Source: Arthrobacter sp. B3I9 (lineage in GTDB: Bacteria > Actinomycetota > Actinomycetes > Actinomycetales > Micrococcaceae). Taken from it: DNA of 64,000 bases. The stretch's first letter is position 1. Each line of letters opens with the position of its first letter. The stretch is taken from the NCBI RefSeq assembly GCF_030816935.1, contig NZ_JAUSYO010000001.1, forward strand, positions 2,604,001 to 2,668,000, given 5' to 3'. Both the position numbers and the translations under genes were made by a program. Shown one piece after another: positions 27,827 to 37,261 of this stretch. Below the pieces are notes generated by a model. That model worked only from the letters and a program-made list of their open reading frames with translations. It was not told the origin of the DNA and made no database searches.

Positions 27827-28080
27827 ATGGATCTTGAGTTCTACAAGCCGGCTGAGGCGGCGGCCCTAATGCGGTGCACTTGGGGCCTGGCTGCGGGAGG
27901 GCGCAGACAGCGGCAGTTTCCCGCACGTCTGCTGGTGCAAGGGAAGGATCATCTTCACCTCACGGCACATCGCGTAGATCGCGCGTCTAGGCGAGATACC
28001 GGTGCGTGCCGGTTCAACCCCGCAGGAACGGCTGGTCGGCACAAGGGCACGCCGCCTCGGGCCGGTCAGCAACCCGCACC
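27827..28080 (+). pseudogene. Excisionase-type helix-turn-helix protein remnant
   Basis: ATG 27827 follows GGGAG. The frame starts MDLEFYKPAEAAALMRCT, the usual start of Xis/MerR-like excisionases. It then shifts by one base and continues WLREGADSGSFPH, an internal stop, and IARLGEIPVRAGSTPQERLV. With the frameshift and the stop it is dead. Such proteins direct excision of integrated elements, and an integrase remnant lies next to it. Confidence 0.6.
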
Positions 28081-28082
28081 CT

Positions 28083-28202
28083 GACCGGGACTGAGGCACC
28101 GTCCTGGATCTGCGAAGATGCATGGGTGTGCCGGAAGTCATGGATGCTGGGCGACTTCTTCAGTCCATGCGCCTGAGCCGCATGAACCCAGTAGTGGTGC
28201 AA
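28083..28202 (-). pseudogene. Tyrosine recombinase (phage-type integrase) fragment
   Basis: A minus-strand frame, MHHYWVHAAQAHGLKKSPS then IHDFRHTHASSQIQDGASVP, carries the box II HxxR of tyrosine recombinases. The catalytic Tyr end is lost where the sequence runs into the excisionase remnant. It marks the relic of an integrated element. Confidence 0.6.
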
Positions 28203-28453
28203 TAGAGCTCATGGATAATCCGCTCCCCCTAGGGGTCGTAAACAGGGTTTCCGCCTCCGCCTAAGCTGCGACAGTCAAACGCTCATTCGCACGTGTTCCA
28301 AGGTCACGCCACCGCACCAAGAACGACTCGAACCGTCCTTTTCACCCGCGTGCTGATGCTGGCAACAGCGAAATGCTACGCCGCTGTACACCCAATTTGT
28401 AGCATTTCTACTCAGTCAACAACCCGAAGGCCCCCTGACCTGCGGAAGCACAG

Positions 28454-28570
28454 TGCCCGAGGTGGGGCTCGGACCGGGCTCCACGCCCCCCAAACCCGCC
28501 ACTCCCCCCGCAAACGCCCCATTCCGGCCCGGTCCGGCACCGGTACGGATCGAATCCGAAGCCGAGGGTG
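28454..28570 (+). repeat. 115-bp repeat, copy A (att-like)
   Basis: It begins TGCCCGAGGTGGGGCTCGGACC and aligns by eye, at roughly 70 per cent identity, with 51746-51861 in the same orientation. The start resembles the complement of a tRNA 3' end (GGTTCGAGTCCCACCTCGGGCA), a frequent integration target, but no cloverleaf can be formed. It lies 250 bases from the integrase remnant. Confidence 0.5.
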
Positions 28571-29015
28571 CGTTCGTCCCCGGAACCGGAGAAATCGCCT
28601 CCCGCGCGCGCCTGCATGGCCGCCCAGTGGCACTGAGCTTGCGGTCTTTGCCGGGCTTGGTGCGCTGCCGCGACCGAGCGCCTCAGGGCAAGTCGCAGTC
28701 TGTGAACCAATGAGAATCAGCTGCTGCACCTCCTTCAGACATCTCATGGCCGAAAGATGGAAATGTGCCTGACCAGTGTGTTCAGACTCGTGCCACCTAT
28801 GGAAGAAGCCGGACGATACGTGAAGCGCGGTTGGCGGAAGAGTTGCGAAGCGAGGCCATGGCGACCAACTCACCTTTAGTCACCCAATCAGCACCAACGG
28901 ACGACGAGTAGTTTCATTCCATTGGTCACAAAACCGTGGAAAACCGGGCCCGAAGAGCCCACTTGCGAGGGACCCTAGACACCTTCGTCCGGCAAAGGCC
29001 GCCGGCAGGTGTCGT
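28571..29015. other. Non-coding stretch
   Basis: No gene or clear structure seen on either strand apart from low-quality overlapping frames. Confidence 0.35.
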
Positions 29016-29390
29016 TCAAGGAAGAGCCGGAGGGTCCGGCTCTTCCTCTTCGTCGAACCAGCGCACTACACTGCTTCCTCCGTACGCCCTGCTCAGCGTC
29101 TCCTGCAGCCCTTCGGCCTGTTGGATGGCAAGGTCCAACTGCTCGACGACGGTCGTGACGCCAGCCACGCTTTCGTCGTGGTGTTCGGCGAAGTGGACGC
29201 CCGGCATGGTTCGACGATGCCACTCAACGAGCTCACGCAACACCTGCTCCATGGAACGCTGCGCGTCAAGAAGGTCGCCCAAGAGGGAGTAACTGCCCGA
29301 CGGGCTCTCCAGACGCGTGACTACATCGGCGAGCCGGTGCGCGTCCTGCCGAAGGCGTTTGGATGCCTCCACTGTGTCTCCTGCGCTCAT
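29016..29390 (-). CDS. Hypothetical helical protein
   Basis: A 124-residue protein starting MSAGDTVEASKRLRQDAHRL from ATG 29390, with AGAGGG upstream. It is almost wholly predicted amphipathic helix (residues about 5-105) and ends in an acidic, Pro-rich tail (EEEEPDPPALP). No family recognised. It is transcribed away from the VOC gene and stands alone. Confidence 0.5.
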   Translation of the reverse strand: MSAGDTVEASKRLRQDAHRLADVVTRLESPSGSYSLLGDLLDAQRSMEQVLRELVEWHRRTMPGVHFAEHHDESVAGVTTVVEQLDLAIQQAEGLQETLSRAYGGSSVVRWFDEEEEPDPPALP

Positions 29391-29553
29391 AGCTGTACCC
29401 TCTTCCCGTTCGCCGTTCGTGACAACAGTCTACGAAGGACGCGTGGATAAGCGATCCGGATGCCCGGCTCTAGGAAAAGGCAACCGAGATACACTCCGGC
29501 AAGGTCAGCGGCAAGCACTCCCGGCCACGAGCCGGTCCGGCTAGGCTCCTGCC

Positions 29554-30399
29554 ATGGAGCGAGATCGAGAAGTCACCACGCGGATCTATCCGCAGGGTGT
29601 CCCCTCGTGGGTGGACACCCAGCAGCCCGACGTCGAAGCGGCCATGCAGTTCTACGGTGGCCTGTTCGGCTGGGCGTTTGAGGATGCCATGCCGCCAGGG
29701 CCTCCGGCCCGGTACGTCATTGCCAAGCTCGGTGGCAGAGACGTCGGGGCGATCACCGGTCCCAGGGAGGGTACTGCGAGGTGGAGTACCAACATCTCCG
29801 TCGATGACGCGGATAACGCAGCTCGGCGGCTGGCGTCGATCGGCGCCACGGTGCGATCGGCACCGGCGGACGCGGGAGACGGCGGCCGCGGCGCGGTGCT
29901 GACCGATCCCGAGGGCGCCGAGTTCCGCATCTGGCAGGCGAGGCGGCGCCTCGGGGCACAGACGGTCAACCTGCCGGGCGCCTGGAACTTCAGCGACCTC
30001 CACACGGTTGATCCCAAGGCTGCTATCGAGTTCTACAAGGAGGCGTTCGGCTGGAAGGCTGACGATCTTGGTTTCGCGACGTTGATCCGCCAACCCGGCT
30101 ACGGTGACCACCTCGAGGCGACCGTCGACCCGGGCATCAGGGCACGGCAGTCAGGGATTGCTGGTCCCTCCGGCTTCGAGGACGCGATCGCCTGGGTCGT
30201 GAGCATCGGCCCGGGCGAGCTACCGCACTGGCACGTCTCGTTCACCGTGGCCGACCGGGACCAGACGGCCGCTGACGCGCAGCGGCTTGGTGGCCACATA
30301 CTTGGGCAGGATGACACCGAGTGGACCCGCACCGTCCTGATCCGCGACCCTGGTGGGGCGATGTTCACCGCCAGCCAGTTCACGCCGCCATCCAACTGA
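29554..30399 (+). CDS. Two-domain VOC (glyoxalase/bleomycin-resistance-like) protein
   Basis: 281 residues with two vicinal-oxygen-chelate domains: residues about 10-125 (VPSWVDTQQPDVEAAMQFYG, LFGWAFED) and about 145-277 (FSDLHTVDPKAAIEFYKEAF, GWKADD). The arrangement is that of the actinobacterial CFP-30B/hydroxylase-like VOC group. The substrate is unknown; drug binding or lyase activity is possible. It stands alone; the P450 operon begins 218 bases later. Confidence 0.82.
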   Translation: MERDREVTTRIYPQGVPSWVDTQQPDVEAAMQFYGGLFGWAFEDAMPPGPPARYVIAKLGGRDVGAITGPREGTARWSTNISVDDADNAARRLASIGATVRSAPADAGDGGRGAVLTDPEGAEFRIWQARRRLGAQTVNLPGAWNFSDLHTVDPKAAIEFYKEAFGWKADDLGFATLIRQPGYGDHLEATVDPGIRARQSGIAGPSGFEDAIAWVVSIGPGELPHWHVSFTVADRDQTAADAQRLGGHILGQDDTEWTRTVLIRDPGGAMFTASQFTPPSN

Positions 30400-30447
30400 G
30401 CGGTTGACCGTGTCGCAGGCCTCTTTCGCCGCCTACCCACGGGGCCT

Positions 30448-30484
30448 ACACTCGATTCACTGATCTTGACATGGAATCGAGTGT
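30448..30484. promoter_or_regulatory. 11-bp inverted repeat around a TTGACA box
   Basis: ACACTCGATTC (30448-30458) and GAATCGAGTGT (30474-30484) are exact inverted copies. The 15-base spacer contains TTGACA (30466-30471), which could be a -35 box. It sits 134 bases before the ferredoxin-reductase gene and looks like an operator of that operon, or a terminator of the VOC gene. Confidence 0.45.
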
Positions 30485-30617
30485 GCGCCGTGTTCCGCTG
30501 CCCGGCAGGGAGAGAGCGGAAATTCTGACGGGTCAGGGGGCGGCCGAACCGATCGGAAGAGGCCGCCGGCCGATTGGCGCGCGGCCGACGCAATTCCGTT
30601 AGAGGGAGAAGTTCGGC

Positions 30618-32306
30618 ATGAGGATCCTCGTCGATCTCACCAAATGCCAGGGCTACGCCCAATGCGCCTTTCTCGCCCCGGAAGTCTTCACGATCCAGGG
30701 GGATGAGGCACTCACCTACAACCCGCACCCTGACAGCACGCAGCTCACGAGGATTCGGCGGGCCGCCGCTGCGTGTCCGGTGCAGGCCATCCGGCTCGAT
30801 CAGCTGGACGGGCGCGACCGATCTCTGCACCGGGACGCAGCACCCTCGACGGCTGCTCCCGTCGAGGACAGCGGGGGCACGTTCAAGAAAACCGGACGGA
30901 TCGTCATCGTAGGGGCGTCGATGGCGGGACTGCGCGCCGCGGAACGGCTGCGCGAGGAAGGGTTCACCGGCTCGCTGACTCTGGTGGGCGAGGAACCGCA
31001 CGAGCCCTACGACCGGCCTCCCCTGTCCAAACAGGTCCTGGCCGGGTCTGCGCCCAGAGAAGACACCTCACTGCCCCGCCACCGGGACATCAGCGCCACC
31101 TGGCGGCTGGGAGTCGCGGCGACCGGGCTGGACCTGGCTGCCAAGCAGCTCCACCTCGCCGACGGCAGCCGGATCGGATTCGACAAGGTGTTGATCGCCA
31201 CCGGTCTGCGGGCCCGCCCCTGGCCAAACGCTGCAGAGGCGGCCCTGACAGGCGTCCTGACGCTCCGAACCCGCGAGGACGCTGCAACCCTGCGACAGCA
31301 CCTTGCGCGGCACCCCCGTCGGGTCTTGGTCATCGGCGCCGGGTTCATCGGTTGTGAGGTCGCTTCCGTGTGTCGGGAACTCGGCCTGAACGTCACTGTG
31401 GCAGAAGCTGGTCCGGCTCCGCTCGTCGCTGCCCTTGGCGAGGTGATCGGCGCAGCCGCCGGGGCGCTGCAGGTTGAAAAGGGCGTGGATCTGCGATGCG
31501 GCGTCCGCGTCCTGTCGCTTGAGGGTAATGCCACTGGGCAGCTGCGCCGGGCTGTCCTGTCCGACGGCACCACGCTCGACGTGGACGTGGCCGTCGCCGC
31601 GCTGGGCGCCGTCCGCAACGTCGAATGGCTCGCAGATTCCGGTTTGGCATGCGGCGTATGGGGCGTTGCGTGCGACGCCGGCTGCCGCGCCTTCGACGCG
31701 AACGGCCTGGTCACCGATGACGTCTTCGTCGCCGGCGACATTGCGCGCGCCCCACAGCCGATGTACGGCTACCAATACCTCGCCGTCGAGCACTGGGGAA
31801 ACGCCGTCTCCCAGGCCGAGGTCGCGGCACACAACATGGTCAGCCCCGAGACCGAACGATGGCCGCATCTCGAGGTGCCGAAATTCTGGTCAGTCCAGTT
31901 CGGCACCGAAATTAAGAGCGTCGGCGTGCCCTCCGTCGCCGATGAGGTCGCCGTCGTCCAAGGATCAGTGGACACGGGGCGATTCCTGGCCGTCTACGGC
32001 TACAAGGGCCGCCTCGTTGCGGCCGTCGCCTTCAACCACAATAAGTGGCTCGACTTCTACGAACCGTTGATCGAGCAAGCCGCGCCCTTTCCGCCGTCGT
32101 TTCACCACATCGACGAGCCGGCCCATGCCCGGCCCGTGCCGGCCGGGTTCAAGCCCGCGGCCAGCCCCACCCAGGACGCGACCGTCGTCGTAACCGGACA
32201 CGATCCAAATGAACGCCGCGCCAGACTGACCAACGGCGCAGCCGATCGGACCCCGTCCCGGAGCCCCACAGAAACCTCCCCACTATCAAAGGAGCCTTCA
32301 CCATGA
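30618..32306 (+). CDS. Fused ferredoxin - ferredoxin reductase (P450 redox partner)
   Basis: A 562-residue protein. Residues 1-65 are a 3Fe-4S ferredoxin (KCQGYAQC, then AAACPVQAI), with Tyr at the position of the fourth Cys as in P450 ferredoxins. Residues about 90-500 are a FAD- and NAD-dependent reductase: IVIVGASMAGLRAAERL binds FAD, VLVIGAGFIGCEVASV binds NAD, VFVAGDIARAP is the second FAD motif, and a reductase C-terminal domain follows. The last 50 residues are a Pro/Ser/Thr-rich tail. It overlaps the P450 by 4 bases (ATGA) and should pass electrons from NADH to it. The fusion puts two normally separate carriers in one chain. Confidence 0.88.
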   Translation: MRILVDLTKCQGYAQCAFLAPEVFTIQGDEALTYNPHPDSTQLTRIRRAAAACPVQAIRLDQLDGRDRSLHRDAAPSTAAPVEDSGGTFKKTGRIVIVGASMAGLRAAERLREEGFTGSLTLVGEEPHEPYDRPPLSKQVLAGSAPREDTSLPRHRDISATWRLGVAATGLDLAAKQLHLADGSRIGFDKVLIATGLRARPWPNAAEAALTGVLTLRTREDAATLRQHLARHPRRVLVIGAGFIGCEVASVCRELGLNVTVAEAGPAPLVAALGEVIGAAAGALQVEKGVDLRCGVRVLSLEGNATGQLRRAVLSDGTTLDVDVAVAALGAVRNVEWLADSGLACGVWGVACDAGCRAFDANGLVTDDVFVAGDIARAPQPMYGYQYLAVEHWGNAVSQAEVAAHNMVSPETERWPHLEVPKFWSVQFGTEIKSVGVPSVADEVAVVQGSVDTGRFLAVYGYKGRLVAAVAFNHNKWLDFYEPLIEQAAPFPPSFHHIDEPAHARPVPAGFKPAASPTQDATVVVTGHDPNERRARLTNGAADRTPSRSPTETSPLSKEPSP

Positions 32307-33541
32307 GCCAGGCCAGCTCCTGGGAGCAGATCCTCGACTACTCCAACAGGGCCAACCCCTACCCGTTCTACACCGAGCTCCGCGAGACGCCGGTGACACG
32401 GCTTCAGGACGGAAGCTATCTGGTGAGCGGCTACGCGGAAATCGCGGCCCTGCTGCACGACCCTCGGGTAAGTTCCGACATCACCCGCAACCCGGCTGCA
32501 GCAGCGGCCGGCGCCGTCGGCGGCAACGGCGACGAGACCGGCATATCTCCGACGTTCTTGAGCATGGACCCGCCCGATCACGACAAGTACCGACGGATCG
32601 CCATGCGCCATTTCGGACCGCCCACGACCCCCGGCCGGGTCGCCGGCCTGGAACCACGGATCACCGAAATTGCCACCGAACTGATCGACAACATGGCGGG
32701 CCGCACCAGCATCGACATCGTTGATGACCTGGCGTATCCACTGCCCGTCACCGTGATCTGCGAACTTCTCGGCGTCCCTCCCGGAGATGAACAGCGCTTC
32801 CGGGTCTGGATAGACATCGCACTGCAGTCCACGGATCCCGGCGTCGATCCCGAAACGCAGCAGAAGAAGAGAGTAGAAGCCGGGAAAGAACTGCGCTCCT
32901 TCATGGAAGAACTGGTGGAGACCCACCGTCAGGCACCGGGCAATGACTTGCTCTCAGCGATGGCAACAGATGACGGCCCGGAAGGCCGAATGTCCGCCGA
33001 ACAGTTGGTGGGCACCGGGCTTCTCCTGCTCATAGCGGGACACGAAACCACCGTAAACCTCATCGCCAACGGCGCGCTGACCCTGCTACGCCACCCGCAC
33101 GAGCTCCAAAGACTGCGCGACGACCCCGAGTTGGCCATCCCGATGGTCGAGGAACTGCTGCGCTACGAGCCGCCAGTGCATTTCATTCCCTTTCGCACAG
33201 CCCTGGACGACATCAACATCGCTGGCACGACCATCCCCGCTGGCTCCTCACTAACCCTGCTCCTAGCCGCAGGCAACCGCGATCCCGCACACGTTCCGGA
33301 CCCAGACCTATTCATCCCGGACCGACCCAACAATCAGCACCTCGGCTTTGGCGGCGGCATCCACCTCTGCTTCGGAGCACCCATGGCCCGGCTCGAAGCC
33401 CAGATCGCCCTCACCGAGTTCGCCACCAGACTGGAGAACCCGCGGCTCGCCGACGACCCTCCCCCATACCGGCCAAGCCCGTTCCTGCGCGGCCCCTCGC
33501 ACCTGCCGATCCACATCGACGGCGTCACCGCTCACCACTAG
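32303..33541 (+). CDS. Cytochrome P450
   Basis: 412 residues; ATG 32303 follows AAAGGAG and overlaps the redox-partner gene. The I-helix oxygen motif is IAGHETT, the K-helix ExxR is EELLR, and the haem loop FGGGIHLCFGAPMAR supplies the Cys thiolate. It is a soluble bacterial class I P450 of the CYP107/CYP105-like kind. The substrate cannot be told; no biosynthetic genes adjoin. A PadR regulator follows 73 bases later. Confidence 0.92.
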   Translation: MSQASSWEQILDYSNRANPYPFYTELRETPVTRLQDGSYLVSGYAEIAALLHDPRVSSDITRNPAAAAAGAVGGNGDETGISPTFLSMDPPDHDKYRRIAMRHFGPPTTPGRVAGLEPRITEIATELIDNMAGRTSIDIVDDLAYPLPVTVICELLGVPPGDEQRFRVWIDIALQSTDPGVDPETQQKKRVEAGKELRSFMEELVETHRQAPGNDLLSAMATDDGPEGRMSAEQLVGTGLLLLIAGHETTVNLIANGALTLLRHPHELQRLRDDPELAIPMVEELLRYEPPVHFIPFRTALDDINIAGTTIPAGSSLTLLLAAGNRDPAHVPDPDLFIPDRPNNQHLGFGGGIHLCFGAPMARLEAQIALTEFATRLENPRLADDPPPYRPSPFLRGPSHLPIHIDGVTAHH

Positions 33542-33614
33542 AAAACTGCTGGTTTTCGCGTGTATCGGGACTTATCGTTGACTATCGTTCGCGATTCACT
33601 CAAAGGAGACCAGC

Positions 33615-34157
33615 ATGCGTAGTTCATTTCCGGGGGGCGGCTTCGGCGGCCCAAACATCGACGGTATGTGGCAGGCCGTTGAGGAGTTGCGTTCAAGGTT
33701 TGAGAAGCGTTCAGGAACCCGCGCCGGCCGAGGCGAGGTACGGTCGGCAGTGCTGGGACTGCTCGCGGAGCGGCCGATGCACGGCTACCAGATCATCCGT
33801 GAAATCGAGGAGCGGAGCCGTGGCAGCTGGAAGCCCAGCGCCGGCTCCGTCTATCCAACGCTGCAGCTGCTGGCCGACGAGGGGTTCATCAGCGCCGAGG
33901 AATCGAACGGCCGCAAGATTTATTCGCTGACTGAAGCAGGCCGGGAGGAAGTAGCTGGAGCCGGTGGGCCAGCACCTTGGGAGTCGACCGGTCCGACGTC
34001 GGGCCATGGCTTCGCGGCGTTGCCCAAGGCGGGCATCGAGCTAGCGCAGGCCGCGGCCCAAGTGGGCCGCACCGGCTCGCCAGAACAAGTGCAGGAGGCT
34101 GTCAGGGTGCTCGACGACGCACGCCGCCGGCTGTACTCGATCCTCGCACAGGGCTGA
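33615..34157 (+). CDS. PadR family transcriptional regulator
   Basis: 180 residues. A Gly-rich N-terminus (GGGFGGPNIDG) precedes the PadR winged helix (about 40-110: VLGLLAERPMHGYQIIREIE, SAGSVYPTLQLLADEGFI) and a C-terminal dimer helix. It starts 12 bases after AAAGGAGACC. Three TATCG motifs between 33562 and 33590 could be part of its operator. It precedes the UbiB-like gene by 6 bases, which suggests co-transcription and possible autoregulation. Confidence 0.88.
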   Translation: MRSSFPGGGFGGPNIDGMWQAVEELRSRFEKRSGTRAGRGEVRSAVLGLLAERPMHGYQIIREIEERSRGSWKPSAGSVYPTLQLLADEGFISAEESNGRKIYSLTEAGREEVAGAGGPAPWESTGPTSGHGFAALPKAGIELAQAAAQVGRTGSPEQVQEAVRVLDDARRRLYSILAQG

Positions 34158-34163
34158 CGGGGG

Positions 34164-35876
34164 GTGGCGTCGGTTCGTCGGGAAGAGGCAGATCCGTTAC
34201 CCGGCGCCGCGAACATCCGTGCCCGTTACCGCCGCATCCTGCGCTTCGCCGCGTGGCATCTCGCGGCGACCTGGTGGTTTGAGCTGTTCCTCCCTCGAAT
34301 CGGGCTACTCATCATTGCCGAGCGCACCAGGGCGAAGAGGATGCGGCGTTTCGCGCAGCGCTTCCGCGTCCTCGCGGTGGACCTCGGCGGTCTGATGATC
34401 AAGGTCGGTCAGTTCCTGTCGTCCAGGCTCGACATACTTCCGCCCGAAGTCACCAAGGAGCTTGAGGGACTGCAAGACGAGGTGCCTCCCGTCCCGTTCC
34501 CCGCAATCCGGGCCCTTGCCGAGGCGGAGCTGGGTGCGCCGCTGGACCAGGTGTTTGCCAGCGTCGAGCAGACGCCTATTGCCGCCGCATCCCTCGGGCA
34601 GGCCCACCGGGCGCAACTTCTCTCCACCACTGCTGCCGACACCGGACTCGAAAGCGTGGTGCTGAAGGTGCAGCGGCCGGGCATCGACGCGATCGTCGAC
34701 GTCGACCTGGCGGCACTGCGCAAGGTGGGCGGCTGGCTTAGCCACGTGCGCCCGGTGGCCAATCGTGCCGACATGCCCGCCCTGGTCGAGGAGTTTGCGC
34801 AGACCAGCCTTGAGGAAATCGACTACATGCATGAGGCGGCGAACGCGGAGCGGTTCGCGGTTGATTTCGCCGACGACGACCGGGTGGACGTGCCCGACGT
34901 CGTGTGGGAGCGGAGCACCCGCCGCGTACTGACCCTCGAAGACGTCACAGCGATCAAGATCACCGACTCGCCGGCGCTCCTGGCGGCGGGTATCGATCCG
35001 GCCCTGGTCGCCCCGGTTTTCGCCTCAGTCATGTTCGACCAGCTGTTCACGAACGGTTTTTTCCACGCAGATCCGCACCCCGGCAATATCTTCGTCACTC
35101 CGGTCAAGGATTCCTCCGCAGAGCACCCCTGGAAGCTGACGTTCATCGACTTCGGCATGATGGGCGAGATTACGCCGAGTACGCGCAGCGGCTTGCGGAA
35201 ACTGCTCATTGCGGCCGCTTTGCGTGACGGCAAGGGGCTGGTCTCGGCGATCAGCGACGTCGGCGTGTTGGTACCCTCGGCCGACACGGTGGAGCTTGAG
35301 CGGGCGATGACGCACCTCTTCGCTCGTTTCGGCGGGATGGGCTTCGCCGAGCTTCGCGAGGTGGACCCTCGGGAGTTCCGTGATTTTGCAGTGGAGTTCG
35401 GCGACGTTGTTCGCGCGTTGCCCTTCCAGGTGCCGGAAAACTTCCTGCTCATCATCCGTGCGATGTCCCTGACCTCGGGGGTGTGCAGTTCGCTGGAACC
35501 CCGGTTCAATCTATGGGACTCGGTTGAACCCTATGCGGCACAGCTACTGCGCGACGAGCGCGGCAACTTCGTGCAGGACGTCGCCCGGCAGGTGCTCGAT
35601 ACCGCGGGGGTGGCCCTGAGTCTGCCGAACCGTCTGGATGGACTCCTGACTCAAATCGAGGATGGTTCACTGCCGGTGGCCATTCCTCGCCTCGAGCGGC
35701 AGGTGGGACGGCTGGAACGCACGGTCCAGCGGTCTGGATCGGCACTGGTATTCGGCGCCCTGCTTATCGCAGGTTCCGTGGTCCGGGCGGACGACACGGT
35801 GCTCGGCAATGTGCTGATGATCGCGTCCGTGGTTCCGCTGCTGCAGGGGCTGTGGGCGGGACGCCGCAGCCCCTGA
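34164..35876 (+). CDS. ABC1/UbiB family atypical kinase
   Basis: 570 residues. It has the family-specific KxGQ motif (LMIKVGQFLSSRLD), the Ala-rich loop (IAAASLGQAH), the lysine strand VVLKVQRPGI, the catalytic FFHADPHPGNIF and the metal-binding DFGMMGE. Two C-terminal hydrophobic helices (about 520-562) would anchor it in the membrane. UbiB-like ATPases support quinone and lipid metabolism. The start is GTG 34164, 6 bases after the padR stop. Confidence 0.88.
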   Translation: MASVRREEADPLPGAANIRARYRRILRFAAWHLAATWWFELFLPRIGLLIIAERTRAKRMRRFAQRFRVLAVDLGGLMIKVGQFLSSRLDILPPEVTKELEGLQDEVPPVPFPAIRALAEAELGAPLDQVFASVEQTPIAAASLGQAHRAQLLSTTAADTGLESVVLKVQRPGIDAIVDVDLAALRKVGGWLSHVRPVANRADMPALVEEFAQTSLEEIDYMHEAANAERFAVDFADDDRVDVPDVVWERSTRRVLTLEDVTAIKITDSPALLAAGIDPALVAPVFASVMFDQLFTNGFFHADPHPGNIFVTPVKDSSAEHPWKLTFIDFGMMGEITPSTRSGLRKLLIAAALRDGKGLVSAISDVGVLVPSADTVELERAMTHLFARFGGMGFAELREVDPREFRDFAVEFGDVVRALPFQVPENFLLIIRAMSLTSGVCSSLEPRFNLWDSVEPYAAQLLRDERGNFVQDVARQVLDTAGVALSLPNRLDGLLTQIEDGSLPVAIPRLERQVGRLERTVQRSGSALVFGALLIAGSVVRADDTVLGNVLMIASVVPLLQGLWAGRRSP

Positions 35877-35942
35877 GTGGGCCGGTGGACCAAAACCCGG
35901 CTCCAGGCCAGTGAGTCTCCAACGGCTTATCTATCTTTTGAA

Positions 35943-37076
35943 ATGAGCGCTATGTCCGGTTCCCCTCTCACCCTCGATCCCACCAACGAAGAGGTCGACG
36001 ATCTGCGACGCCGGCTCCGTAGCACCCGGTGGCCTGCCTCGTGGCCTGTGACGGGCTGGGAAGCCGGAACTGACCAAGAGGAGCTGCGTCGTCTGGTCTC
36101 GTACTGGGCGGAGGACTTCGACTGGGAAGCACAATGGCGTCGCATCAAAGCGTTGCCCTGGAATACGGCCGACATCGACGGCACAGGCGTCGCATATCTT
36201 CGATTCGACTCGGAAAAGCAGGGCGGCCTACCCGTGATACTCACCAACGGATGGCCAAGCACTGCGCTCGAGCTCGTGGCTCTCGCCGAGCGATTAGCGA
36301 CACCATCACGGTTCGGTGGCAGTTCCGAGTCTGCCGTTACGGTGATTGTTCCGGCCCTGCCCGGTCTGCCATTTTCCCCGCAGCGCCCGTCTCTGCACGA
36401 GCAGACACACGAGCTCTGGCACCGGTTGATGACGGATCACCTTGGCTTTGACCGGTACGCCGCGCACGGCGGCGACCTCGGGGCAGGAATTACTTCACGT
36501 CTGGCCCAGGCCCATCCCGACGCAGTTGTGGGCATCCATCTCCTCGCGGTTGCTGCACCGCTTCATCTTGACCCCGCTACTATCAGCCCCGAAGAACAAG
36601 AACACGTGGAACGCGTAAACGCTTGGGTTGCCGTAGAAGGCGCATACCAGCATCAGCAGCAAACCCGTCCCCTCACCCTCGCTCCCGCGCTGTCGGACTC
36701 GCCGGCCGGCCTGTTGTCGTGGATCCTCGAAAAGCACCGGGCGTGGAGCGACTGCGGTGGGGACGTCTCGACCAGGTTCAGCGATGACTACCTCGTCACG
36801 CTCGCCTCTGTCTACTGGTTCACGAACTCCATCGGAACGTCGTTCCGCCCGTATTACGAATTCGCAGCAGGCTTCACCACGCGGGTGGAACAGGTGCGGG
36901 TCCCTACGGCGGTCGCCCTGTTCCCGTTCGACCTCGCGCAGCCACCCCGAAGCTGGGCCGACCGGTCATATCAGGTGACCCGATACACAACAATGCCCCG
37001 AGGCGGACATTTCGCTCCGCACGAGGAACCCGAGCTCCTCGCCAATGACATCATCGGGTTCTTGCAGACCCTCTGA
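35943..37076 (+). CDS. Epoxide hydrolase, N-terminal-domain (EHN) family
   Basis: About 377 residues from ATG 35943; ATG 35952 is an alternative, and neither has a strong ribosome site. It opens with the EHN domain (PTNEEVDDLRRRLRSTRWP). The alpha/beta-hydrolase core has NGWPSTALEL in the HGWP position and the nucleophile motif AAHGGDLGAGI with the attacking Asp. The last His lies near PRGGHFAPHEEP. It should open epoxides, perhaps products of the upstream P450. That link is only positional. Confidence 0.85.
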   Translation: MSAMSGSPLTLDPTNEEVDDLRRRLRSTRWPASWPVTGWEAGTDQEELRRLVSYWAEDFDWEAQWRRIKALPWNTADIDGTGVAYLRFDSEKQGGLPVILTNGWPSTALELVALAERLATPSRFGGSSESAVTVIVPALPGLPFSPQRPSLHEQTHELWHRLMTDHLGFDRYAAHGGDLGAGITSRLAQAHPDAVVGIHLLAVAAPLHLDPATISPEEQEHVERVNAWVAVEGAYQHQQQTRPLTLAPALSDSPAGLLSWILEKHRAWSDCGGDVSTRFSDDYLVTLASVYWFTNSIGTSFRPYYEFAAGFTTRVEQVRVPTAVALFPFDLAQPPRSWADRSYQVTRYTTMPRGGHFAPHEEPELLANDIIGFLQTL

Positions 37077-37261
37077 CAAAATCTGGCGGTGAGGTCAGTC
37101 TGGCTGTGATGGCCGGAGGAGGGTGAGGACGGTTTGAACGTGGGACCGTTCCAGGGCCTCCCGATGGGCGTATCCCCCGCGACGTCGCCTCACAATCCGG
37201 CCAGAGCCGCGACCGTGCCGTCTGCCGTTCCTCCATTTGATATGGGATCTCACGAGTCAGG

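Noticed and set aside
28454..28490. A tRNA gene at the att-like repeat
   Set aside because: The T-arm-like motif cannot form a proper stem, and no acceptor, D or anticodon arm is present; the same holds at 51746.
30099..31001. 300-residue minus-strand gene overlapping the VOC and ferredoxin-reductase genes
   Set aside because: It overlaps two well-supported genes and their promoter region and has no domain.
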